Source of the DNA: JBBROS01 sp038229135 | GTDB taxonomy: Bacteria; Pseudomonadota; Alphaproteobacteria; Acetobacterales; Acetobacteraceae | Direction: 5' to 3' | Length of the DNA stretch: 64,000 nt | Assembly: GCA_038229135.1 (NCBI GenBank) | Contig: JBBROS010000007.1 | Coordinates: forward strand, 42,964 to 106,963 | Part shown: positions 26,066 to 34,395 of the stretch, piece after piece | Position numbering within the stretch: position 1 is the stretch's first letter | Layout of the letters: each line of letters starts with the position of its first letter | Made by a program: the position numbers and the translations under genes | The notes under the pieces: model-generated | Told to the model about the DNA's origin: nothing | Database searches by the model: none | What the model saw: only the letters and a program-made list of their open reading frames with translations

Positions 26066-26898
26066 ACCGGGTGCACGTCATCGGCGCCTCGGGCCGCTCC
26101 GGCCAGGCGCTCGCCGACGCCCTCGGCCCACGCCTCGTCCCCGTCATCCGCAATCCGGCCCGCTGGGCGCGGCCGGGCACGCCGCGCGTGGCCGACCTCG
26201 AGGGCCCCGGCCTGGCCGCCGCGCTGCACGACGCGACGATCATCGTCTCCTGCGCCCATGCCCGGCACATCCCGGCCATCCTCGAGGCCGCCCCGCCCGG
26301 TGCCCGCCTCGTCGCCCTGGGCAGCACCCGCATCCACACGCGCTGGCCGGACGCGCATGGCCAGGGCGTGCTGGCGGGCCAGGCCGCCCTCCTGGCCTCC
26401 CGCCGCCCCGGCGTGCTGCTCCACCCGACGATGATCTACGGCGCCCAGGGCGAGAACAACGTCCAGCGACTCGCCGCCCTGCTCCGCCGCCTCCCCGTCG
26501 TGCCGCTGCCCGGCGGCGGCACCAGCCTCGTCCAGCCCATCCACCAGGCGGACCTCACCCGCGCCATCGTCGCCGCGATCGACACGGAGTGGACCGGCCC
26601 CGAGACCCTCGTCGTCGCCGGGCCCGCGCCGCTCACCTACGCCGCGTTCGTCCTGGCCGTGGCCCGGGCCGCCGGTCTCGGCCGCCCGCGCATCCTCGCG
26701 GTACCGCCCGCCCTGCTCCGCCTCGCACTGCCGCTCACCCGCCTGCCCTTCCTGCCCAGCATCGGCCCCGACGAGCTGCGGCGCCTGATGGAGGACAAGG
26801 CCTTCGACATCGCCCCCATGCGCGCTAGGCTCGGGGTTCAGCCCATGCCCCTCGAAGCCGGCCTGGCCCTCACCTTCGGAGCCGCCCCATGCCCGTGA
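26062..26898 (+). CDS. NAD(P)-binding epimerase-like protein
   Basis: A 278-residue Rossmann protein starting VHVIGASGRSGQALADALG, an atypical extended/NmrA-like dinucleotide-binding motif. HPTMIYGAQGENNVQRLAALL resembles the YG-plus-GxxN region of NAD-dependent epimerases and of the complex I assembly/NDUFA9 group. The start is probably TTG 26062, overlapping the MATE stop, or GTG 26071. It overlaps the start of the M20 gene by 10 bp. Substrate unknown. Confidence 0.8.
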   Translation: MNRVHVIGASGRSGQALADALGPRLVPVIRNPARWARPGTPRVADLEGPGLAAALHDATIIVSCAHARHIPAILEAAPPGARLVALGSTRIHTRWPDAHGQGVLAGQAALLASRRPGVLLHPTMIYGAQGENNVQRLAALLRRLPVVPLPGGGTSLVQPIHQADLTRAIVAAIDTEWTGPETLVVAGPAPLTYAAFVLAVARAAGLGRPRILAVPPALLRLALPLTRLPFLPSIGPDELRRLMEDKAFDIAPMRARLGVQPMPLEAGLALTFGAAPCP

Positions 26899-28061
26899 TC
26901 AACCGCATCGCCGACTTCCACGACACCATGACCGAGTGGCGCCGCGACCTGCACCGCCATCCGGAGCTGGCCCTGCAGGAGGTCCGCACGTCGGCGATCG
27001 TGGCAGAGAAGCTGCGTGCCTTCGGGGTGGACGAGGTCGTCACCGGCATCGCGAGAACCGGTGTGGTGGGCGTCATTCGCGGCAGAGCCCCCGGCCCTGG
27101 CCTGGGCTTGCGCGCCGACATGGATGCGCTGCCGATCCTCGAGGAAACCGGTGCCGCCTGGGCCAGCGAGACCCCGGGCGTGATGCACGCCTGCGGGCAT
27201 GACGGCCACACCACCATGCTGCTCGGCGCCGCTCGCTACCTGGCCGAGACCCGCAACTTCGCCGGCACCGTCTACGTGATCTTCCAGCCCGCCGAGGAGA
27301 ATCTCGGGGGCGGCGAGATGATGGTGCAGGACGGCCTGTTCGACCGCTTCCCCATGGACCGGGTTTTTGGCCTCCATAACTGGCCCAGCATGCCCGAGGG
27401 CGAGTTCCACTGGCGCGTCGGCCCCGTGATGGCCGCCGTCGCCAACATCGAGATCGACATCCACGGCCGGGGCGCCCATGGGGCCATGCCGCATGCGGGC
27501 ACGGACCCGATCGTCGTCGCGGCCGCCATCGTCCAGGCGCTGCAGAGCATCGTGGCCCGCAATGTGGAGCCGGTGGACAGCGGCGTCGTCACCATCGGCA
27601 GCATCCAGGGCGGGCACATCTACAACGTGATCCCCGAAACCGTCCGCATGCTCGGCACCGCCCGCTGGTTCACGCCCGCGGTCGGCGACATCCTCGAGCG
27701 CCAGGTTCGCAGCCTCGCCACGCACATCGCCGAAGGCTTCGGCGCGCGGGCCGAGGTGGTGTTCGATCGGACCTACCCCGCCACGGTGAACGACGCGGAG
27801 GCCACAGGGCTCGCGCGCCGAGCCGCAGAGGCCGTGCAGGGCCAGGCGCGGGTGCACGAGATGACCAAGCCGACCATGGGCGGCGAAGATTTCAGCTTCA
27901 TGCTGAATGTGTGCCAGGGCGCCTACCTCATGCTCGGCGCCGGTCGTGGGCCGAACGACCCCGGAGTGCACCACCCGCTGTATGACTTCAACGACGCGAT
28001 CCTGCCGGTGGGTGCGAGCTGGTTCGCAACCCTGGCCGAGCAGCTGCTGCCGCGGAGCTGA
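26889..28061 (+). CDS. M20 family amidohydrolase (hippurate hydrolase/aminoacylase-like)
   Basis: A 390-residue metallopeptidase-fold hydrolase. Metal ligands are visible in HACGHDGHTTML, QPAEENLGGGEMM and the C-terminal MGGEDFSFML. The N-terminal WRRDLHRHPELALQE and LRADMDALPI motifs mark the IAA-amino-acid/hippurate hydrolase branch. It hydrolyses N-acyl or N-aroyl amino acids in the cytoplasm; the exact acyl donor is not determinable. Its first 10 bases overlap the preceding gene. Confidence 0.93.
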   Translation: MPVINRIADFHDTMTEWRRDLHRHPELALQEVRTSAIVAEKLRAFGVDEVVTGIARTGVVGVIRGRAPGPGLGLRADMDALPILEETGAAWASETPGVMHACGHDGHTTMLLGAARYLAETRNFAGTVYVIFQPAEENLGGGEMMVQDGLFDRFPMDRVFGLHNWPSMPEGEFHWRVGPVMAAVANIEIDIHGRGAHGAMPHAGTDPIVVAAAIVQALQSIVARNVEPVDSGVVTIGSIQGGHIYNVIPETVRMLGTARWFTPAVGDILERQVRSLATHIAEGFGARAEVVFDRTYPATVNDAEATGLARRAAEAVQGQARVHEMTKPTMGGEDFSFMLNVCQGAYLMLGAGRGPNDPGVHHPLYDFNDAILPVGASWFATLAEQLLPRS

Positions 28062-28064
28062 GGC

Positions 28065-29900
28065 CTATTCCGGCATGCCTGCCTTGCGCAGCCCGGCCAC
28101 GTAGTAGTCCAGATCGACCTGCCGCAGTGGCGGACGGCGCACGACGCCCTTGAGGCTGGTGCCGGAGTTGATCAACTTGAGCTGCTCGAGGCAGGCCGCA
28201 GCCTCCTCGAGCCGCCCGAGATGGCCGAGCGTCGCGGTCCGCACCCGCAGCGCCGTCGCGTGCCTCGGCCGCCGGTCCAGCACGCTGGCCGCCAGCGCGT
28301 CGGCCACCTCCAGCTCGCGCAGAAAGAAATGCGCGGTCAGCGCGGCATGCTCGACGACGAACACGTGGGGATCGGTAGGCGATAGCGACTCCGCCATGGT
28401 GGCATGGTTCAGCGCCGTCCGATGGTCCCCGTTGTAGATGTGCGACCAGGCGCTGAGCGTCCACGCCACAGGCAGGTTCGGGTTCAGCGTCACCGCGCGG
28501 CGGTGCAGCGTCAGCGCCGCCTCGATGTCGTGCAGCAGGTAGGCCTTGACGTGCCCGGCGATCGAGACCCCCCGGGCATCCAGCGGGTCGAGCGCGACGG
28601 CTCGCTGCGCCGCCTCGCCGGCCTTCGACACGGCATCGTCCGGGTCGTCGATCCAGTCCTCGGCGATGGCGAGGATATACCAGTAGGCCAGCCACGCATG
28701 CGCCGCAGCATAGTTCGGGTCGAGCTCGATCGCGTGCTGCAGTTGGTCGCGCGCCTGCATGAAGCGCGGTCGGTCGGACCGGTAGATGCCTTGGATGGCC
28801 GTAAGCACAGATTGGTGCGCAACGGCGTTGGCCGTCCGCGTCGACTCGCCCCGGAACTGGTGGCGCTGTAGCAGCTCGGGGTCGATCTGCGCCACAGTCT
28901 GGGAGGCGATCGTGTCCTGCAGCGTGAACAGGTCGTCCGTCGTGCCTTCGAAGCGGGATGCCCAGATCACCTCGAAATTCATGCTGACGTCCAGCAGCGT
29001 GACGGTGACGCGGATCCGCGGTCCCGAAACCTGGATGGTGCCGCTGATGACGTAGTCCAAGTTGAACGCGCGGCACCGGGCAAGTGCGTCCACGGCCGGG
29101 CCCGCACCGTCCCAGAAGGAGCCGGTGGCGATCAGCCGGGGCATGCGGAACCGTGCGAGGGCGGCCGATATCTCCTCGGCCATGCCGAGCGACAACCCGC
29201 CCTCGAGTGGAGCGCCAAGGCTGCGGAAGGGCAGCACTGCGATGCGCCAGCCGGTCCCCGCACCGTCTTCCGACAGCGGCAGGGCGGCGCGGGCCGCCTC
29301 CGCCTTGCCTCCGGCCATGGCAACCGACATCGAGGCAGCCTCCCCTTGCTGCGCCGCCTCGGCCGATACGGGCGTGAAAGCCTGCTGGAACACCATGTTC
29401 TTCCACACCCGCTCGAGATGCGCATCGAACGCCGGGTCGAGCCCGTGCAGGTCCTGGCAAAGCAGCAGCGGGCCGACTCCGCCATCGTCGGGCAGGCGCC
29501 ATTTGATGGACGAGGGGTCATGCACGTCGACCCAAACCTGGTTCGGCGCGAGGGACAAGCGCCCGCCCGCCGTCACGAGCAACGGCGCATCGCCCTCCAC
29601 CCGGAGGCTCTGCTGCAGGTCGCGGAGGGCCTGGCGCAGGGAGTTCGCCGCATGGTCTCGCCCCTTGCCGCTCCATAGGAGCGCCGCCGCCGCCTCGCGC
29701 CGGATCGGCTGCGGATGGTTCACGGCAACGAGCGCCAGCAGGCCGCGCGCCTTGCGACTTGTGGGTAGCGAAAGCGGGCCACCCTCGGACTGCGCCTCGA
29801 AATCCCCGAGAAGCCGCAGCCAGAGCTTTACCTGCCCCTGGCCCCGAACCCGCTCCGCACCTGGATGAGACACCAAGTTCAACAGCCCACCTTCGATCAT
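28065..29900 (-). CDS. SARP-like transcriptional regulator with TolB-like and TPR domains
   Basis: A 611-residue protein with three parts. Residues about 20-125 are a winged-helix SARP-type DNA-binding domain (LRLLGDFEAQSEGGPLSLPT, then LLALVAVNHPQPIRREAAAALLW). Residues about 220-350 are a TolB-like/FlgO-like module (WRIAVLPFRSLGAPLEGG, LGMAEEISAAL, FNLDYVISGTIQVSGPRIRV). The rest are tetratricopeptide helices (AIELDPNYAAAHAWLAYWY, RAVALDPLDARG, RAVTLNPNLPVAW). The plan is shared with adenylate-cyclase-like and CadC-like regulators of alphaproteobacteria; the signal is unknown. ATG 29900 is the best start but its ribosome-binding site is weak. It is divergent from a Bcr/CflA pump gene, which it may control. 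Confidence 0.82.
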   Translation of the reverse strand: MIEGGLLNLVSHPGAERVRGQGQVKLWLRLLGDFEAQSEGGPLSLPTSRKARGLLALVAVNHPQPIRREAAAALLWSGKGRDHAANSLRQALRDLQQSLRVEGDAPLLVTAGGRLSLAPNQVWVDVHDPSSIKWRLPDDGGVGPLLLCQDLHGLDPAFDAHLERVWKNMVFQQAFTPVSAEAAQQGEAASMSVAMAGGKAEAARAALPLSEDGAGTGWRIAVLPFRSLGAPLEGGLSLGMAEEISAALARFRMPRLIATGSFWDGAGPAVDALARCRAFNLDYVISGTIQVSGPRIRVTVTLLDVSMNFEVIWASRFEGTTDDLFTLQDTIASQTVAQIDPELLQRHQFRGESTRTANAVAHQSVLTAIQGIYRSDRPRFMQARDQLQHAIELDPNYAAAHAWLAYWYILAIAEDWIDDPDDAVSKAGEAAQRAVALDPLDARGVSIAGHVKAYLLHDIEAALTLHRRAVTLNPNLPVAWTLSAWSHIYNGDHRTALNHATMAESLSPTDPHVFVVEHAALTAHFFLRELEVADALAASVLDRRPRHATALRVRTATLGHLGRLEEAAACLEQLKLINSGTSLKGVVRRPPLRQVDLDYYVAGLRKAGMPE

Positions 29901-30091
29901 CCGACCCGGCCCATCCCCCAACGGAACAGGCCGTGAGCGCCACTGCCGGCGCCGCGGAGTTCCCAAGTCATAAGCCTCGCAACAGCACCGATCAACGTCC
30001 GTACGCCTCACAACAACTCATGCAGGGCCGCAAATGGCACTCGTGACGAACATTGTATAACACCGGATTAAGAACACGACGGTCAACGACC

Positions 30092-30109
30092 GCCGAGCGG
30101 CCGCTCGGC
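30092..30109. promoter_or_regulatory. Perfect 18-bp palindrome in divergent control region
   Basis: GCCGAGCGGCCGCTCGGC has no spacer, so it suits a dimeric protein-binding site better than a terminator. It lies 192 bp upstream of the regulator start and 272 bp upstream of the MFS start. Confidence 0.5.
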
Positions 30110-30159
30110 AAGCGAATCGGCCGCTACTGCCGTCGAGTAAGGTTGGAGATCGTCAAGTC

Positions 30160-30174
30160 GACCAAGGTTTGGTC
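30160..30174. promoter_or_regulatory. Inverted repeat GACCAA-N3-TTGGTC
   Basis: Six-base arms with a 3-base centre, next to the AT-rich TCAATATTTG. It is a candidate operator for the divergent gene pair; direction and protein are unknown. Confidence 0.4.
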
Positions 30175-30380
30175 AATATTTGCACGCTTGCACCTCCACC
30201 GGCCCAAATCAGGAGTTTTAACAACCGGGTAAGCCAGATTACATATGCTTGACCCACCAGCTACCGCGATCCTACGTATCGCACGTCCTCGAGCCTGGAG
30301 TGCCGTTTGATCCGCCCCGTACCCACATCCCCGTGCCTCGGCCGGCAGGATCACCGTAGCCCACAAGGGCCTGCGGCACG

Positions 30381-31610
30381 GTGAGGCCGTTTGCGATCCG
30401 CCCGGAGACGTTCCGCTTCACGCTCGTGCTCGGCCTGCTGGCCGCTCTCCCGTCCCTCTCGATCGACATTAGCCAGCCGGCGCTGTTGATGATGCAGCAG
30501 CAATTGCTCGCGGGGGAAGCCACCGTCGGCCTCACCATCTCCCTCTTCATGGTCGGATTCGCCGTCGGCCAATTCGGCGCCGGGCCGCTGTCGGACCGGC
30601 ATGGGCGGCGGCCCGTGCTGCTGATCGGCCTGTCGCTCTACACCTTTGCCGCCCTGGGGTGCGCCGTGGCGGACAGCGCGGGCGAGCTGGTCGCCTGGCG
30701 CGCCATCCAGGGCATCGCCGCCGGGGCTTGCGCGGTGCTCGCCTTCACCATGATCCGCGACCTGTTCGAAGGCGACGCCGCACGCTCCAAGCGCGCCTAC
30801 GTCACCGTCGTGTTCGGCCTGGCCCCCATGCTGGCACCCACGATCGGCGCCTGGGTCATGCATTTCTACGGTTGGCGGCCCGTCCACGCGCTGCTGGCTG
30901 TGGCCGGCATCGCGCTGCTCGCCGCGGTCGCGGCCGGGCTTTCCGAAAGCCGGGGTGGGATGCACACCAGTAAGCTGCCCATGCGCATCGCCTATCTTCG
31001 CGTGCTGGCCGACCGTCGCTTCGTCGGCCTTGCGGCGGTCAACGCGCTCAGCTTCGGCGCCATGTTCGCCTACATCGCCGGCTCCCCGATGGTGCTGATG
31101 GGCAGCATGAGCCTCTCGGCCCGGCACTACGGCGCGATTTTCGCCCTCACGGCCGGGGCGCTCACCATGGGCGCCTGGGTCAGCGGGCGGTGTGCGCGGC
31201 ACGGCATCGGGCCGCGCGGGCTGCTATGGGTCAGCCTCCTCCTCGCCGCCGCCTCGGCCGTGGCGCTCGCCACGCTGCTCGCCATCGACGTTCGCTCGAT
31301 GGTGCTCCTGCTGCCGCTTCTGATGCTGAACCTGTTCTCCCGCGGGCTCGTGGCGCCCAACGCCCAGCACATGGCGCTGGAGCCGATGCGCGACCAGGCC
31401 GGCACGGCCGCGGCAACCGTCGGCGTCATGCAGATCCTCACCGGCGCCGGGGCAAGCGCGATCGTGGCGAACCTCATGCCTCGCATCGGACCCTCCGGCA
31501 TGACGATGGTGATGGCCGTGCTCGCCATCGCCTCGCTGCTGCTCTGGCTCTGGATCAGCCGAAAGGCGGCCCTCGATACCGCACCGCTGGTCGACGACAC
31601 GATTGCCTGA
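30381..31610 (+). CDS. MFS multidrug efflux transporter, Bcr/CflA family
   Basis: A 409-residue, 12-helix antiporter. The family plan is clear: LLAALPSLSIDISQPAL in helix 1, GQFGAGPLSDRHGRRPVLL in loop 2-3, and RAIQGIAAGACAVLAFTMIRD in helix 4-5. Bcr/CflA proteins export bicyclomycin, chloramphenicol, sulfonamides or metabolites by proton antiport. The start is GTG at 30381. It is divergent from a SARP-like regulator. Confidence 0.9.
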   Translation: MRPFAIRPETFRFTLVLGLLAALPSLSIDISQPALLMMQQQLLAGEATVGLTISLFMVGFAVGQFGAGPLSDRHGRRPVLLIGLSLYTFAALGCAVADSAGELVAWRAIQGIAAGACAVLAFTMIRDLFEGDAARSKRAYVTVVFGLAPMLAPTIGAWVMHFYGWRPVHALLAVAGIALLAAVAAGLSESRGGMHTSKLPMRIAYLRVLADRRFVGLAAVNALSFGAMFAYIAGSPMVLMGSMSLSARHYGAIFALTAGALTMGAWVSGRCARHGIGPRGLLWVSLLLAAASAVALATLLAIDVRSMVLLLPLLMLNLFSRGLVAPNAQHMALEPMRDQAGTAAATVGVMQILTGAGASAIVANLMPRIGPSGMTMVMAVLAIASLLLWLWISRKAALDTAPLVDDTIA

Positions 31611-31618
31611 CGCGCGGT

Positions 31619-32236
31619 TCAGCCCCCACGAGCCGCCCCAGCCGCCCGGCGTCGCCGTACCACCACGAGCGCCACCACACCCAAGGCCGCCGCAACTGCG
31701 GCCATGATCCAGTATTCCCGCTCGTCGGCCTGCTCGGCCGCCCAGCCCAACAGCGCCCCGGGCAGCACCACCACGGGCGCCCAAACGAACGCCGAGCCCA
31801 CGTTGGCCAGCCAAAAGGCCCGCGCCGGCATCCGTGCCATGCCGGCCACGAGCGGGATAACCGCCCGCACCGGCCCGAAGAACCGGCCCACGGCCACGCT
31901 CGCCATTCCGTAGCGGCGCAGGAACGCCTCGCCGTTGGTCACCAGCTCCGGGTGCTTGCGGAACGGCCAGCGCTGCAAGAGCGTGGCCCCGTAGCGCTTG
32001 CCGAGCCAGTAGCTGATCCCATCGCCGACGACCGCGCCAGGGATCGCGCCGCCCATCAGCGTCCACAGGTCGAGTGTGCCGCCGGGCAGCAACGTCCCGC
32101 AGGCCGCGAGAATGGTCGTCCCCGGCACCAACAGGCTGACGAAGGCGAAGCTCTCGGCAAAGCTCACGAGAAAGATGAGCACGAGCGCCCACTCCCGATG
32201 CGCGGCGATGAACGCGGTGAACACGCTGAAGTCCAT
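31619..32236 (-). CDS. DedA family membrane protein
   Basis: A 205-residue protein of the DedA/SNARE-associated (VTT) family, with hydrophobic helices and the reentrant-loop features FAESFAFVSLLVPGTTIL and GRFFGPVRAVIPLVAGMARM. DedA proteins flip lipids such as undecaprenyl phosphate or phosphatidylethanolamine and support envelope integrity. The C-terminus ends in a helix followed by RRRR, indicating a cytosolic tail. It converges with the Bcr/CflA gene, leaving 8 bp between stops. Confidence 0.92.
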   Translation of the reverse strand: MDFSVFTAFIAAHREWALVLIFLVSFAESFAFVSLLVPGTTILAACGTLLPGGTLDLWTLMGGAIPGAVVGDGISYWLGKRYGATLLQRWPFRKHPELVTNGEAFLRRYGMASVAVGRFFGPVRAVIPLVAGMARMPARAFWLANVGSAFVWAPVVVLPGALLGWAAEQADEREYWIMAAVAAALGVVALVVVRRRRAAGAARGG

Positions 32237-32287
32237 TTCCCGGGCGCCTCCCGCGCGCCTATCCTCAGGCTAGAACCGGAGGAAACA

Positions 32288-33076
32288 ATGATCCAGGGCG
32301 CCCAGGCTTCGCTGCCACTCGACCTCACTGGCCTGCGCGTGGCCATCACCGCCGGCGCCGGCGGCATCGGGCGCGTGATGGCCGACAGTTTCTCCCAATG
32401 CGGGGCCCACCCGTTCGTCTCCGACGTGGACGACGCCGCCCTCATTGCCTGCGGCCACCCGGGCATGCGCGCAGATGCCGGCCGCGTGGAGGACCTGGAC
32501 TGCTTCATCGACGCCGCCGCCCAACGCCTCGGCGGGCTCGACGTGCTGGTCAACAACGCCGGCATCGCCGGGCCCACCAAGCCCGTGGAGGACGTGACCC
32601 CCTCCGAGCTCGACGCGGTGCTGCAGACCGACCTCGCCAGCATGTTCCACTGCGCCCGGCGCGCCATCCCGCTGCTCCGCGCATCCGGCGGCGGCAGCAT
32701 CGTCAACCTCAGCTCGGCCGCGGGCAAGTTCGGGTTTCCTCTCCGAAGCCCTTACAGCGCCGCGAAATGGGGGGTCATCGGCTTCACCCGCACGCTCGCC
32801 ACCGAGCTCGGCCCGGATGGCATCCGCGTCAACGCGATCCTCCCCGGGCTCGTCGACGGCCCCCGCATCCGCAGCGTGCTCCGCAACAAGGCCGCCGCCC
32901 GCGGCGTGTCCGACAACGCCGAGACCGAGCAGGCGCTGAGCCGCGTGAACCTCCGCTGCTTCGTCAGCCAGCAGGACATCGCCAACATGGCGCTCTATCT
33001 CTGCAGCCCCTTCGGCGCCACCATCAGCGGCCAGGCGCTGAGCGTGGATGGCGGGATGGAAGGCGGGCTCTCCTAG
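32288..33076 (+). CDS. SDR-family oxidoreductase
   Basis: A 262-residue classical SDR. The nucleotide motif is TAGAGGIG, with Ala at the first Gly position, as in some family members. NNAG is intact, and the catalytic Ser, Tyr and Lys are in NLSSAAGKFGF and SPYSAAKWG. A GGAGGA site precedes the ATG at 32288. It ends 4 bp inside the convergent thiolase gene. Substrate not evident; hydroxyacyl or alcohol dehydrogenation is plausible. Confidence 0.9.
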   Translation: MIQGAQASLPLDLTGLRVAITAGAGGIGRVMADSFSQCGAHPFVSDVDDAALIACGHPGMRADAGRVEDLDCFIDAAAQRLGGLDVLVNNAGIAGPTKPVEDVTPSELDAVLQTDLASMFHCARRAIPLLRASGGGSIVNLSSAAGKFGFPLRSPYSAAKWGVIGFTRTLATELGPDGIRVNAILPGLVDGPRIRSVLRNKAAARGVSDNAETEQALSRVNLRCFVSQQDIANMALYLCSPFGATISGQALSVDGGMEGGLS

Positions 33077-34275
33077 ACCCGCTCCACCAGCGCCGCGATC
33101 CCCTGGCCCACGCCGATGCACATGGTCACGATCGCGCGCCGTCCGCCCTGCACCTCGAGCGCATGCACCGCCGTCATCGCCAGCCGCGCGCCGCTCGCGC
33201 CCAGCGGGTGGCCGAGCGCGATCGCGCCGCCATGCGGGTTCACCCGCTCGTCGTCGTCTGCCAGGCCGAGCTGCCGCAGCACCGCGATCCCCTGGCTGGC
33301 GAACGCCTCGTTGAGCTCGATCACATCGATGTCCGCAAGGCTTAGCCCGGCCTTGGCCAGCAGCTTGCGCACCGCCGGCGCGGGCCCGATGCCCATGATG
33401 CGCGGCTCCACCCCCGCCGTCGCCATGGCCACCACGCGTGCCCGCGGCGTGAGGCCGTGCCGCCGCGCCCCCGCCTCGCTCGCCACGATCAAGGCCGCCG
33501 ATCCGTCGTTCACGCCGCTTGCATTGCCCGCCGTCACGGTACCAGGGTTGCGGAACGGCGTGCGCAGCTTCGTCAGCATCTCGAGCGTGGTGTCGCCTCG
33601 CGGGTGCTCGTCGCGGTCCACCACCACGTCGCCCTTGCGGCCCTTGACGGTCACTGGCGCGATCTCGGCCGCGAAGAAACCGGCCTCCTGCGCCTTGTGC
33701 GCCTTCTGCTGGCTCCGCAGCGCGAAGGCGTCCTGCGCCGCCCGCGTCACCTGGAATTGCTCGGCCACATTCTCGCCCGTCTCCGGCATCGAGTCGGTGC
33801 CATACATCGTCTTCATCAGCCCGTTCACGAAACGCCAGCCGATGGTCGTGTCGTAGATCTCGGCCGTGCGCCCGAACGCCTCGGTGGCCTTGCCCTGCAC
33901 GAACGGCGCCCGCGTCATGCTCTCGACACCGCCTGCCAGCATCAGCTCGGCCTCGCCCGCCCGGATGGCCCGCGCCGCCGTGCCCACCGCATCGAGCCCG
34001 CTGCCGCACAGCCGGTTGATCGTGGCGCCCGGCACGTCCACCGGCAGTCCGGCCAGCAACGTCGCCATCCGCGCCACGTTGCGGTTGTCCTCCCCCGCCT
34101 GGTTCGCGCAGCCCAGGATGCAGTCGTCCAGCGCCGCCCAGTCCACGCCCGGGTTGCGCTGCATCAGCACGCGGATGGGGTGCGCGGCCAGGTCGTCCGT
34201 CCGCACGTCCTTCAACGCCCCGGCATATCGCCCGATGGGGCTACGCACCGCGTCGCAGATGAAAGCCTCGGTCAT
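33073..34275 (-). CDS. pcaF: Thiolase, 3-oxoadipyl-CoA thiolase type
   Basis: A 400-residue thiolase. The acyl-binding cysteine lies in NRLCGSG, the histidine in NPHGGAIALGHPLGASGAR, and the second cysteine in MCIGVGQG. DCILGCANQAGEDNRNVARM and YDTTIGWRFVNGLMKTMYG match the PcaF/PaaJ group, which cleaves 3-oxoadipyl-CoA to succinyl-CoA and acetyl-CoA in aromatic degradation. No other pca or paa gene is nearby, so acetyl-CoA acetyltransferase remains possible. The ATG at 34275 has GGGAGG upstream. Confidence 0.88.
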   Translation of the reverse strand: MTEAFICDAVRSPIGRYAGALKDVRTDDLAAHPIRVLMQRNPGVDWAALDDCILGCANQAGEDNRNVARMATLLAGLPVDVPGATINRLCGSGLDAVGTAARAIRAGEAELMLAGGVESMTRAPFVQGKATEAFGRTAEIYDTTIGWRFVNGLMKTMYGTDSMPETGENVAEQFQVTRAAQDAFALRSQQKAHKAQEAGFFAAEIAPVTVKGRKGDVVVDRDEHPRGDTTLEMLTKLRTPFRNPGTVTAGNASGVNDGSAALIVASEAGARRHGLTPRARVVAMATAGVEPRIMGIGPAPAVRKLLAKAGLSLADIDVIELNEAFASQGIAVLRQLGLADDDERVNPHGGAIALGHPLGASGARLAMTAVHALEVQGGRRAIVTMCIGVGQGIAALVERV

Positions 34276-34395
34276 CGCGTGCACCTCCCACTCATTGCGG
34301 CCATCTACGCGCACCTGGGCAAACGCGTCCAGCCACGGCCTTTGTGCCTATCCAGCCGCGACGCCTGTCGATAACGTGGTGCCGATGGCCACCCC

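Larger units (their letters stand above)
29901..30380. other. 480-bp divergent intergenic region
   Basis: The region between the SARP-like regulator and the MFS gene is the largest control region of the window and clearly less GC-rich than its flanks. It carries an 18-bp perfect palindrome (30092-30109) and a spaced inverted repeat (30160-30174). No coding frame with convincing composition, and no RNA gene, is seen. Confidence 0.6.

Noticed and set aside
30124..30366. 80-codon minus-strand frame in the 480-bp control region
   Set aside because: No ribosome-binding site, mixed composition and no family resemblance; it overlaps inverted repeats that look regulatory.
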